NCBI RefSeq assembly: GCF_027579695.1 | Contig: NC_083577.1 | Coordinates: 30,803,198 to 30,867,197, forward strand | DNA from: Neoarius graeffei | Taxonomy: Eukaryota; Chordata; Actinopteri; Siluriformes; Ariidae | DNA: 64,000 nucleotides | Direction: 5' to 3' | In this document: piece after piece, positions 53,141-61,814 of the stretch | Layout of the letters: every line of letters begins with the position of its first letter | Position numbering within the stretch: position 1 is the first letter of the stretch | The notes under the pieces: generated by a model | Told to the model about the DNA's origin: nothing | Databases searched by the model: none | What the model saw: the letters and a program-made list of their open reading frames with translations, nothing else | Translations under genes and position numbers: made by a program

Positions 53141-53363
53141 CAGTGACGAAGCTAGTAGTTAACACCTGGTAATTCACAATGTCTGTGTAATTCACACTCG
53201 GCCACATCCGTACATCGTCTTCATACTCTGCAACATTGCTGTACGGATCCATCCCTGACCATTCTTTTATCTTTTCCCTGTATCTGACCTTGTCACTGTT
53301 ACTCAATTCATGATATATTTGCGAAAAATTACGTTTTGTCAATGTACTCTCCTCGGTCGCCAT
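53141..53363 (-). pseudogene. N-terminal exon of a transposon-like protein
   Basis: Minus-strand frame MATEESTLTKRNFSQIYHEL, then RYREKIKEWSGMDPY and EDDVRMWPSVNYTDIVNYQV, ending at ACTG|GTACC, a plausible donor. The DPY...WP.V.Y.DI.NYLV pattern is common in fish transposon-like proteins associated with THAP and YqaJ-type domains, by memory only. The frame is open, but no later exon is present. It points the opposite way to the THAP exon next door. Confidence 0.5.
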
Positions 53364-53474
53364 GGATGTTATACCACAAAGATGGTGAACACAACAAAAT
53401 CGGAGAGCATCACGGGAGATTCATGATGTAAGTGCAAATGGTCTGTAAGGTCTGTGTGTCATGGAAACTCCATC

Positions 53475-53518
53475 CAGCAATCCATTATCTGTAGCTGCTT
53501 ATCCTATACAGGGTCGTG
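53475..53518 (-). repeat. SINE 3' fragment
   Basis: CCATTATCTGTAGCTGCTTATCC and CAGGGTCG match the tail part of the V-SINE family in antisense. It ends exactly where paralogous block C3 begins. Confidence 0.6.
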
Positions 53519-54062
53519 GAGAATTCCAGCTCAAAGTTTCCCTCCACCAGCAGTTTGTGGTTTTGTAAAGATCAGATGGATTTGTATGTTAATGCTGCAT
53601 TAGGTGATGATTCACAAGTTCAAATCAATTCTGAGTGAAATAAATTCACTTTGTTCATTCTGATATTAAACACTGTTAATCTGCATAATGGGACAATTAA
53701 AATATGCACAAATAAATATATCTGTAATCTGTGTAATGTTTATTATTAACAGTTAAAATGTTCATGATGTGCACAGTTATATATTTGTACAGATGTGTGC
53801 AGTGGTGGTTGTTATTTCCATGATTAGTATCAGGGATGTGTTCAGTTTAATGTGTGTGTAAGTGATCACTGAGAGGATGTGGAAGAGAGAGAGGCAGGTG
53901 AGAGAGTCAGTCATTAAAGGTGTTAAAAGCAACAATTTTCTCAATGTTCTCTATCGTCATTTAACCGCAAGTTATATTTAATTCTCATCCATTATCCCTG
54001 GCTGCTGTATCATGTGGGTTAAAACATGACAAGATCTGTCTCGTCTCCTTCGACTGAAAACA
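53519..54062 (+). repeat. Paralogous block C3
   Basis: Aligns with 62329-62854 and 47866-48383 (AGTTTCCCTCCACCAGCAG to GACAAGATCTGTCTCGTCT). Beyond TCGTCT it follows block C4 rather than C1 and C2. Confidence 0.93.
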
Positions 54063-55509
54063 CAAGAAAGAAGAACTGCAGGTTTACATGTGGAAACCAT
54101 CGTGGCATCTCCTTGTTATCTATCGTCGGAAAACTGTTTGCACGAGTGATCCTGAATCGTATCTGGCCAAGCATAGAAAAGCACATCCCAGAGGCACAGT
54201 GTAGCTTCAGAGAAGGGCGCTCAACCAATTACATGATCTTTGCCCTGCGCCAATTGATTGAGAAGAGCCGCGAGCAGAACCAGCAGCTCCATATCATCTT
54301 CATTGACCTTGTCAAAGCGTTTGACACAGTGGATAGGTCTCTCACATGGAATATCCTGCGCAAGATTGGAATCCCCCCTAAGCTGGTGGCCATCAGCAGC
54401 AGCTTCCATGACAGCATGCAGGCCAAAGTCTCTATCAAAGGCAAACTCACTGAAGCATTCAAAGTCTCCTCTGGACTACGGCAAGGTTGTGTTCTCGCAC
54501 CCACGCTGTTTATCCTTTTTTTTTTTCCTTCATGCTTCGCCATGCACATAAGGAAATGCAAGACTGTGGAGTTGAGATACGACACAAGTTGGATGGCAAG
54601 CTTTTCCAACTTCGCCGCCTCAAGTCTAAATCAGCATCCAAAACGACACTGAGCGACTTCCTGTATGCCAACGATGCAGCCTTAGCCACTGCAGACCTTA
54701 ACTCTCTACAGAATGTCACAACAGCCCTTAACAACGCATGTAACGACTATGGCCTCACCATCAGCAAACCCAAGACCGAGGTAATGCACATTCAGTGCCC
54801 AGAACCACCACCGATCCTCCTAGATGGCTTTAAACTCAAGCGGGCACACAATTTTGTGTACCTGGGTAGCAACCTCAGCGACGATGGGAGCCTTCAAGCC
54901 GAGGTCAAGAAGAGAATTAGCCGAGCAGCTCACTCATTCCGCAGTCTAGCTACGAGATGTTGGGACAGAAATGGACTGTCCACCACCACCAAGCTGACAG
55001 TGTACAGAGCCATTATACTACCGATTCTGCTCTACGGCAGTGAGACATGGCCAACTCTCTCAAAGCAACTGCAAATGCTAGAAAGTTTCCATCAACGATC
55101 CTTGCGGAAACTCCTCAGAGTTAAATGGTAGCATCACATCACGAACGCAGAGGTCCTGTCACGTGCCAACTCAACTACAGTGGAAACTATGATTCGAGCT
55201 AATAGACTCCGCTGGCTGGGTCATGTCTGTAGGATGGGTGACAACAGGATCCCAAAGCAGCTTCTCTTCTGCGAACTCTCGCACGGCACCCGACTGAGAG
55301 GCCATCCCCTTAAAAGATGGAAAGACTGTGCGAAAGAAGACCTAAAAATCTTTGGCTTCGGCAACAATTGGTTTGAGGTGGCGGCTGACAGAATGGCATG
55401 GCGTGCCCAGGTGAAGCTTGGTCGAACCCTGTCAGAGCATCAGCTCATGGAACGAGCAGCAGCGAGGCGTCGACGACGTCGTGAGAAGGGTCCCCGATCA
55501 TCTTCCTAG
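54063..55509 (+). pseudogene. LINE reverse transcriptase, C-terminal two-thirds, disrupted
   Basis: Encodes CGNHRGISLLSIVGKLFARV, FREGRSTNYMIFALRQLIEK, IIFIDLVKAFDTVDR (first catalytic Asp) and SSGLRQGCVLAPTLF. After a break in a T-run near 54520 come LYANDAALA, in which the YADD catalytic box has Asn for Asp, and GLTISKPKTEVM. LYGSETWPTL follows, then a stop near 55130, then RANRLRWLGHVCRMGDNRIP and the final RRRRREKG. At least one frameshift, one stop and a damaged active site. Confidence 0.88.
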
Positions 55510-55535
55510 ATGCGGACCATATGGATGGATTGGAT
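54063..55535 (+). mobile_element. Non-LTR retrotransposon, 5' truncated, RT and C-terminal region
   Basis: Begins within the reverse transcriptase and ends with a short ATGGATGGATTGGATG tail, as a target-primed 5'-truncated LINE does. It replaces the sequence that block C4 keeps between its two conserved pieces. The clade is not certain; the C-terminal WLGHVCRM...RWKDC pattern suggests an RTE- or Proto2-like group. Confidence 0.82.
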
Positions 55536-55599
55536 GATTATTTTTTGGAATTTGTTCTTTGGAGGAGGTGGCATTATACTGTGCTTATGTCACATGCGA

Positions 55600-55811
55600 T
55601 GGAAAAAAAAGGTCTCCTATCTCTGCTCTCCTTGTTTCCTCTGAGTGAGAATTGATACATCCATAAAGATTTTATTTTATGGAAGGATGATGGATGCAGG
55701 AGCAAGAAATCAAGAAGGCATCAAGTCGAGTAGTGAGATCCTTATATCTTGATTCATAAAGCTTATCAAGGCACAGTATTCCAATGTTTTTCTCAGAAGC
55801 CACTGCATGTA
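55600..55811. other. Unannotated stretch after the C3/C4 homology
   Basis: Continues from TATGTCACATGCGATGG, the uninterrupted counterpart of the hAT insertion site at 40880. No gene seen. Confidence 0.4.
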
Positions 55812-56090
55812 CAGTGCCCTTCACAATTATTGGCACCCCTTGTAAACATTAGTGAAAAGGGTTAGAAAAAAATCGACCTTTTAGTGAAGTCGCTTCATCT
55901 CACACTGAAAAAAATGAGAAAAATCCAATGTTTAATTGAACTAAATTTATTCAGAGAAAAACAAATGACTTATCAAGAAATAATTATTTTCAACAAAAAA
56001 AAAATCAAAATTATTGACACCCCTGGAAAGTATAGCGAACACAGTGTAACTGAAGCACGTTTCCCATTTAAATTGTACATTTTTTAGTTG
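55812..56090. mobile_element. Terminal fragment of a Tc1-like element, family III
   Basis: ACAGTGCCCTTCACAATTAT and TGGCACCCCTTG are the start of another common fish Tc1 terminal repeat, with subsidiary AATTATTGACACCCCTGG at about 56010-56030. No transposase of this family follows; the neighbouring helix-turn-helix piece looks like a different Tc1. Confidence 0.6.
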
Positions 56091-56216
56091 ATTGGAGTGT
56101 TGGAACTTTCAAGCTGTAATCCATGATTTCCTGAGTCTGTTACGTGACAACAGCTTTTCGAAGTACTCCCGAGCCCATGTGGCTGTATTTCTCATATTAG
56201 CATGACAGTTTCCCAG

Positions 56217-56453
56217 TCAGTGCCGCCTGAGGGCTTGAAGGTCACGCATATTCAACAGTGGTTTCCAACCTCGCCCTTTTTGCACTGTGATGTCTCCGAA
56301 TTCCCTAAAACTTTTCAAAATGTTATGTACTGTTGTTTTTGAAAGAGCTAAATTCTCTGTAATCTTGCATTGAGGATTTTTTTTTTTAATAACTAGCAAT
56401 TCTCTCACAAATTTTGGCACAAAGAGTGAGCCACAACCCATCCTTGCTTGCAA
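56217..56453 (-). pseudogene. Tc1-like transposase N terminus, remnant
   Basis: MQARMGCGSLFVPKFVRELL, then KITENLALSKTTVHNILKSF, QKGRGWKPLLNMRDLQALRR. These match the paired helix-turn-helix and linker of the family I transposase at about 45% by eye. The catalytic domain is absent. Confidence 0.75.
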
Positions 56454-56655
56454 AGGCTGGTGCTTTTGGTGCTGCTCCTTTTATACCCAATCATGTTACC
56501 AATTAAGCTCCTTATCGTGAAATCTTCCAAAATGGTGTTACTTGAATATCCTATAAACTTTTCAGTCTTATTTTGCCTCCTTCCCAACTTTTTTTTTAAT
56601 GTGTTGCAGGTATCAAATTCAAACTTAATTTATATTTTCAAAATAGAATTAATTT

Positions 56656-57014
56656 GGGACAGCACGGTGGTGTAGTGGTTACCGCTGTCGGCTCACAGCA
56701 AGAAGGTCCGGGTTCGAGCCCCGTGGCTGGCAAGGGCCTTTCTGTGCGGAGTTTGCATGTTCTCCATATGGGTTTCCTCTGGGTGCTCCGGTTTCCCCCA
56801 CAGTCCAAAGACATGCAGGTTAGGTTAACTGGTGACTCTAAATTGACCGTAGGTGTGAATGGTTGTCTGTGTCTATGTGTCAGCCCTGTGATGACCTGGC
56901 GACTTGTCCAGGGTGTACCCCGCCTTTCGCCCGTAGTCAGCTGGGATAGGCTCCAGCTTGCCTACGACCCTGTAGAACAGGATAAAGCGGCTAGAGATAA
57001 TGAGATGAGATGAG
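56656..57014 (+). mobile_element. V-SINE-like tRNA SINE, copy 8
   Basis: Sense copy from ACAGCACGGTGGTGTAGTGG to an (ATGAG) tail. It lacks a stretch in the CCCCGTGTCC part and one GTGTGAATG unit. Target duplication not obvious. Confidence 0.93.
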
Positions 57015-57144
57015 TAAAACTTGAAAATATTTTCTTCGTGCTTTTATCAGTTAACTAAAGATACACGTGAATTAACAAATCACATATTTTTGTTTTTATT
57101 GCATTTTGGAAAATATTCCTGCTTTTCTGGAAATGAGGTTTGAA

Positions 57145-57720
57145 TTTTTAAAAAAATATGAAAAATGTTGCAACTGACCCCCTTCTATAAAACGGTTAAT
57201 GCAACAAAATGTCACACAATATTATACAAATATGATGAATATCATTTGCCATTCAATATTGGTAAATATTTTCCATTTATTATCATCAACATCTTGCATC
57301 AGTTGTAGCACTACAGGATTTGCATCAACTGTGTTATGTAGAGTAAATATTATTAAAAACTATAAACTCACTCAGTACAGTATGTGACTATTTGCCATTG
57401 CGCTGTTTCCTGTGGGTGTCTTTCTTATTCAGGTCTGAGGATAAGGTGCAGTATCACTTGCTGTTTATAAGAGCTTATAACTCTTCTGACTGAGATCCAG
57501 TTCATCCCACTGATGATTAGAGCTTTCAGGGTCTTGTGTCCGAAACTGCAAGATCGACTTTAAATGATTCCAGAAATGAAACATTATTTTCAGTTCAGAA
57601 GAGTGAAATTCATAACTGGATAAATTTGTACCAAAATTACAGTTAATGCTCAGTGCTTAAACATAAGTAAGTGCCGTGTGCTGTTTCTGATGTAACTGAG
57701 GAGTGTAACAGGTCATAATG
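57145..57720. other. Upstream flank of the TRIM gene, nothing recognised
   Basis: No repeat or coding sequence recognised. May include distal promoter sequence of the TRIM gene. Confidence 0.4.
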
Positions 57721-57951
57721 TGTCTCTCGAAAACTCCTCCTATTAAGGAAGTGCCAAGTGTGACATGACCAAAGTCCTTCATTAACAGCCTGCAGTGTTC
57801 TGCTCTGGTGAGTTGAGATTTATTCTCAGTTTATGGAGAAATCTGTGTCTCATTTTCAGCACAGTGAAAGGAAGTGATGATTAACTGAACCTACAAAGTC
57901 ATCTATTTAGCTTTACAGAATCCTGAAATCAGGGTGTGATTACTTTTCACA

Positions 57952-57968
57952 GAAGTGAAAGTGAAACT
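57952..57968 (+). promoter_or_regulatory. Interferon-stimulated response element (ISRE) consensus
   Basis: GAAGTGAAAGTGAAACT contains GAAA-NN-GAAACT, an exact match to the ISRE core bound by IRF/ISGF3 factors. It lies about 40 bases before the TRIM start codon, so it must act from the first exon or a very proximal promoter. Matching the consensus is direct observation; interferon induction is inferred and fits what is known of many fish TRIM genes. Confidence 0.65.
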
Positions 57969-58008
57969 CTGAGCATTCGGACGAGAGAGAACAACAGCAG
58001 CAAACACA

Positions 58009-61000
58009 ATGGCTTCTAAGTTTTCAGAGGAGGATTTGTCCTGTCCTGTGTGCTGTGAAATCTTCAAGGATCCTGTTGTTCTGCACTGCAGTCACAGTGT
58101 GTGTAAAGTGTGTTTGCAGCAGTTCTGGGAGACCAAAGGATCCAGAGAATGTCCTGTTTGTAGGAGGAAGTCGTCTATGGAGTTTCCTCCCATAAGTCTG
58201 GCCTTAAAGAACCTGTGTGAGACTTTCTTACAGGAGAGAAGTCAGAGATCTTCATCAGGGTCTGAAACAGTCTGCAGTCTGCACAGTGAGAAACTCAAAC
58301 TCTTCTGTCTGGATCATCAACAGCCGGTGTGTTTGGTGTGTCAGACTTCAAGAAAACACACCAACCACAAATTCTGCCCCATTGATGAGGCAGTAACAGA
58401 CTGTAAGGTAAATAAAATGGACATATGAACTCATGGGTCACATGTGAACAAATGCTGTTGTTCATAACTATGACAATTACTTTATAATCAATTTAGTTCA
58501 TCTGAGTTCAAATAATATCTAAAACACAGAGACTACATGCAGCATGTTAATTTATTTCAGGAGAAGCTCAAAACTGCACTGAAACCCCTACAGGAGAAAG
58601 TGAAGATACTTAAAGAATGGAAATGGAAATGGAGTCAGACTGCAGAACATATAAAGGTTAGAATCAATAACATGAGTTTGATATTATAATTATATTTTGT
58701 TTCATTGCATATTCAGTGATGTTTCATTTGATTTCCTCTTCACTGCAGATTCAGGCCCAACACACAGAGCGTCAGATTAAGGAGGAGTTTGAGAAGCTTC
58801 ACCAGTTTCTACGAGATGAAGAGGCAGTCAGGATCACTGCACTGAGAGAGGAAGAGGAGCAGAAGAGTCAGATGATGAAGGAGAAGATTGAGAAGCTGAG
58901 CAAAGACATATCCTCTCTTTCAGACACAATCGGAGCCGTAGAAGAGGAGATGAGAGCTGAAGATGTTTCATTCTTAGAAGTGAGGGTCATTTAGTCAGTA
59001 TTTATACTGTGAGAAAGTAAAACTTCTTTCCATCACCAGAAACGTCACATTTCAGTGGTGTAAAAATGTAAATCATATCCACTGATACTTGCTTTGTTGT
59101 TTTACAGAACTACAAGGCCACAGTGAAAAGGTGAATGATGTGCTTCCTGTCTCTCTCATTCTCTGTGTTTCTGAATCCAAACCCACAGCAACACTGACTC
59201 CTGAATGTTTTTGCAGAGCCCAGAGCACACTGCAGCATCCAGAGGAGCTTTCAGGAGCACTGATCCATGTGGCAAAACATCTGGCCAACCTGCAGTTCAG
59301 AGTCTGGGAGAAGATGCAGTATACCGTCCAATACAGTAAGACAATGGCTTAGGTTTGTTCTTAGCATGGGTGGGGACATAAACCCAATGCCAACCCCCAC
59401 TGGCGCCAACTTCAGGTCAACATTATAGAGTCGCAATATTTTGCTCTGTTGTGTTCCACCAAAAGAGTATCCATCATCTCTCCAAAGTCCAGACTTTTAA
59501 AATTTGAAGTTCAGAACTGTAATAATTCATGAATAATAATAATAATAATAATAATATGCAGTTCATTGGGCAGCATGGTGGTGTAGTGGTTAGCACTGTC
59601 GATTCACAGCAAGAAGGTCCTGGGCTCAAGTCCAGCAGCCGGCGGGGGCCTTTCTGTGTGTTGTTTGCATGTTCTCCCCGTGTCTGCGTGGGTTTCCTCT
59701 GGGTGCTCAAGTTTTCCCCCACAGTGTAAAGACATGCAGGTTAGGCTAATTGGTGGCTCTAAATTGATCATAGGTGTGAATGGTTGTTTGTCTCTGTGTC
59801 AGCCCTGTAGAACAGGATAAGCGGCTACAGATAATGGATGGATGGATGCAATTCATTTGATTAATTGCAAATCTTGCATGTGATGATTAACTCATTCTAC
59901 CAATTTGCAAATGTGTTTTACAAGTGAATAACACATTGACTGTCGGGAGGGTGTATGTTCCTTTCCCTCATAAATGGAAGTAAAGCACATCCGGAGCCTT
60001 AAACACTGCGTTCCATGAGGCTGGCAGGGGGAGTCGGCTCTCTTCTGTGGGATCTTTCACTAGTTTTAGAATGCTAGTTTAAGCTGATATGTGATTGATC
60101 TAACGGTAAAACAGGACAAAGGCTGTTGAACAGGGCTTTTCAAAGTGTGGGTCACGCCTCCCCTAGGGGGCGCCAGAGTTCTTCAGGGGGGGCGCAAGGT
60201 GAGGAAAAATAAACCAGAATAAGTTACTATTGCGGACATTTAGCGAACTTCAGCTAGCCTTTGCCAGAGACAAAATGGATCGATTTTTAGTACCTAAAGC
60301 TACAGTGAGTGAGGAGACAGAGTCTGGGCCAAGCAAACAAAGAAGGAAGTATGACCACGATTATTTAAAGTTTGGATTTTCATGGACTGGATCTGAAGAT
60401 GCTCCACTGCCACAGTGTGTTGTCTGCCAAGAGGTGCGAGCTAGCGATGCTATGAGATGTTTAAAATGTGTAAAACAAGATGTTTAAAAAAAAAGCACAG
60501 ATGTTTAAAATGTGTAAAAAAAAAAAAGAGGTTTTAAAAAAGCACAGATGTTTTAAAATGTGTAAAAAAGATGTTTTAAAAAAGCACATATGTTTAAAAT
60601 AAAAAAATAAAAATGTGTACAACAACCATTTTTTTTAAATACGAATGGAACATTAAGTATAGCAACAATAAAAATTGTGTGTGGGGGGGCGCTGTTGTTT
60701 ATTTGCTCTGTGAGGGGGGTCTGACTCTCCCACACTCTGAAACCCCTGCTCTAGAACCTTTCTGACACGCTGAAAGGCTACAATTTTACTTGGCAACAGA
60801 ATGTATCTGAATTCTGATTGGTTGTTGTATCTGAATTCTGATTGGTTGTTGTTATATTATTGCCCTTCTGTTGTCTTGAGCCCGGAGCGGAGGGGGGAGG
60901 GGGAGGAGGGAGTGACAGGGTTCTACAGAGAAAAGTTTTTGCCCCCGCTTTCAAATGAAGCCCCTCGAGAACCAATCAGTTCAGCGGATGTGTGTTCTCG

Positions 61001-61814
61001 GTATGGGACGTTTTCAAAAGAGAGGCGGGAGGAACCAAACATTTCTGATCCAGAAGGCGGAGGCTGTTTTGCTTATTACGTGAAAATGTTTGAGAGCGAA
61101 TATTCATGAGTGAATTTTGCATGCTGTTTCGCCCAGTGGAAACCTACAGGAACCATTTGTGTACCGCCATTTTTTTTTTCTTCAGTCAGAAATATCGGTC
61201 GGGACACGCCCATACCGTCCATACCCAATTCTACACCTCTGTAGTAAGACTCTTAATTCTGTGTGTGTGTGTTTTCAGCACCTGTAACTCTGGACCCCAA
61301 CACTGCTCATCCTCAACTCATTGTATCTGATGATCTGAAAAGTGTGAGACGCAGCGATGAGGAACAGAAACTTCCTGATAATCCAGAGAGATTTGATAAA
61401 TATTGGTGTATCCTGGGATCTGAGGGCTTTAACTCAGGGACACACTGCTGGGATGTGGAAGTTGGAGACGGTACGTGGTGGAGTGTGGGTGTGATGACAG
61501 AATCTGCTCAGAGGAAGGGGGAGATATTCTCCAGAAGTGGAATCTGGCATGTGCGGTATTATGCTGAGAAATATTACGCAGTTTCTACACCACATCCAGG
61601 CACTCAGCTCTCAGTAGCACAGAAACTCCAGAGGATCAGAGTGAAGCTGGACTGGGACAGAGGAAAACTGTCATTCTCCGACCCTCTCACTAACACACAC
61701 TTACACACTTTCACACACACATTTACTGATAAATTACTGCCATTCCTACATGTTAATGGTTCCATAAAGATCCTCCCACTTGAGTGCTCTGTAAGAGTGA
61801 ATCAGATCAGTTAG
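58009..61814 (+). CDS. TRIM-family E3 ubiquitin ligase (RING, B-box 2, coiled coil, PRY-SPRY), six exons
   Basis: Exons by GT-AG sites and phase: 58009-58407, 58561-58656 (96 bp), 58749-58979 (231 bp), 59108-59130 (23 bp), 59217-59335, 61279-61814; together 1404 bp, 467 residues, in frame. The 96/231-234/23-bp pattern is characteristic of TRIM genes. [24 protein letters not shown] to CPVCRRK (about residues 12-55). B-box 2: [20 protein letters not shown] to HTNHKF (about 88-125). Coiled coil: about 134-290. [19 protein letters not shown] to the end, with [14 protein letters not shown] and SVRVNQIS. Closest to fish TRIM35/TRIM39-like or zinc-binding protein A33-like genes. Such proteins attach ubiquitin through the RING and choose targets by the B30.2; many act in antiviral signalling. 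All Cys and His ligands I checked are present. Intron 5 holds a SINE and a hAT remnant. This is the only intact-looking host gene in the window. Confidence 0.92.
59567..59850 (+). mobile_element. V-SINE-like tRNA SINE, copy 9 (short subfamily)
   Basis: Sense copy from GCAGCATGGTGGTGTAGTGG to an (ATGG)n tail. It lacks the TGATGACCTGG...GCTCCAGCTTGC part present in other copies. An imperfect flank GCAGTTCATTG / GCAATTCATTT suggests an older insertion. Located in intron 5 of the TRIM gene. Confidence 0.88.
59860..60130. other. Intron 5 sequence, nothing recognised
   Basis: Between the SINE and the hAT remnant. No feature seen. Confidence 0.35.
60131..60748 (+). mobile_element. Non-autonomous hAT in intron 5 of the TRIM gene
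   Basis: Ends CAGGGCTTTTCAAAGTGTGG and, inverted, CAGGGGTTTCAGAGTGTGGG. Flanks CTGTTGAA and CTCTAGAA match at six of eight positions, so it is an old insertion. Inside is a single coding remnant and then tandem TTTAAAA(G/A)CACAGATG repeats. Confidence 0.82.
60275..60487 (+). pseudogene. hAT transposase N terminus (ZBED/SCAND3-like), remnant
   Basis: [20 protein letters not shown] then [20 protein letters not shown] and [11 protein letters not shown], as in Buster/ZBED5-type hAT proteins, whose N terminus carries a CxxC zinc-finger start. The frame ends after about 70 residues and the rest of the protein is missing. Confidence 0.78.
60755..61278. other. End of intron 5
   Basis: Contains a tandem repeat of GTATCTGAATTCTGATTGGTTGTTG (two and a part copies at about 60801-60850) with CCAAT-type ATTGG words, and a GC-rich AG stretch at 60880-60915. 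No exon is supported here. It ends at TTTTCAG|CA before the B30.2 exon. Confidence 0.4.

Larger units (their letters stand above)
56092..57143 (-). mobile_element. Degenerate Tc1-like element, split by a SINE
   Basis: A minus-strand helix-turn-helix remnant plus a right end GGAAATGAGGTTTGAA that vaguely resembles the GGAATCGGGGTTGTA end of family I. A SINE at 56656-57014 separates the 5' end from the rest. The left boundary is uncertain. Confidence 0.55.

Noticed and set aside
55700-55800. A second complete TRIM gene between 49.5 and 57 kb
   Set aside because: Only downstream block sequence (C3) is present; no RING, B-box or coiled-coil exon was found there.
60755-61278. Extra TRIM exon in the end of intron 5 (open frames at 60801-61109 and 61106-61330)
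   Set aside because: The frames lack fitting splice sites, and exon 5 joins the B30.2 exon directly in the correct phase.
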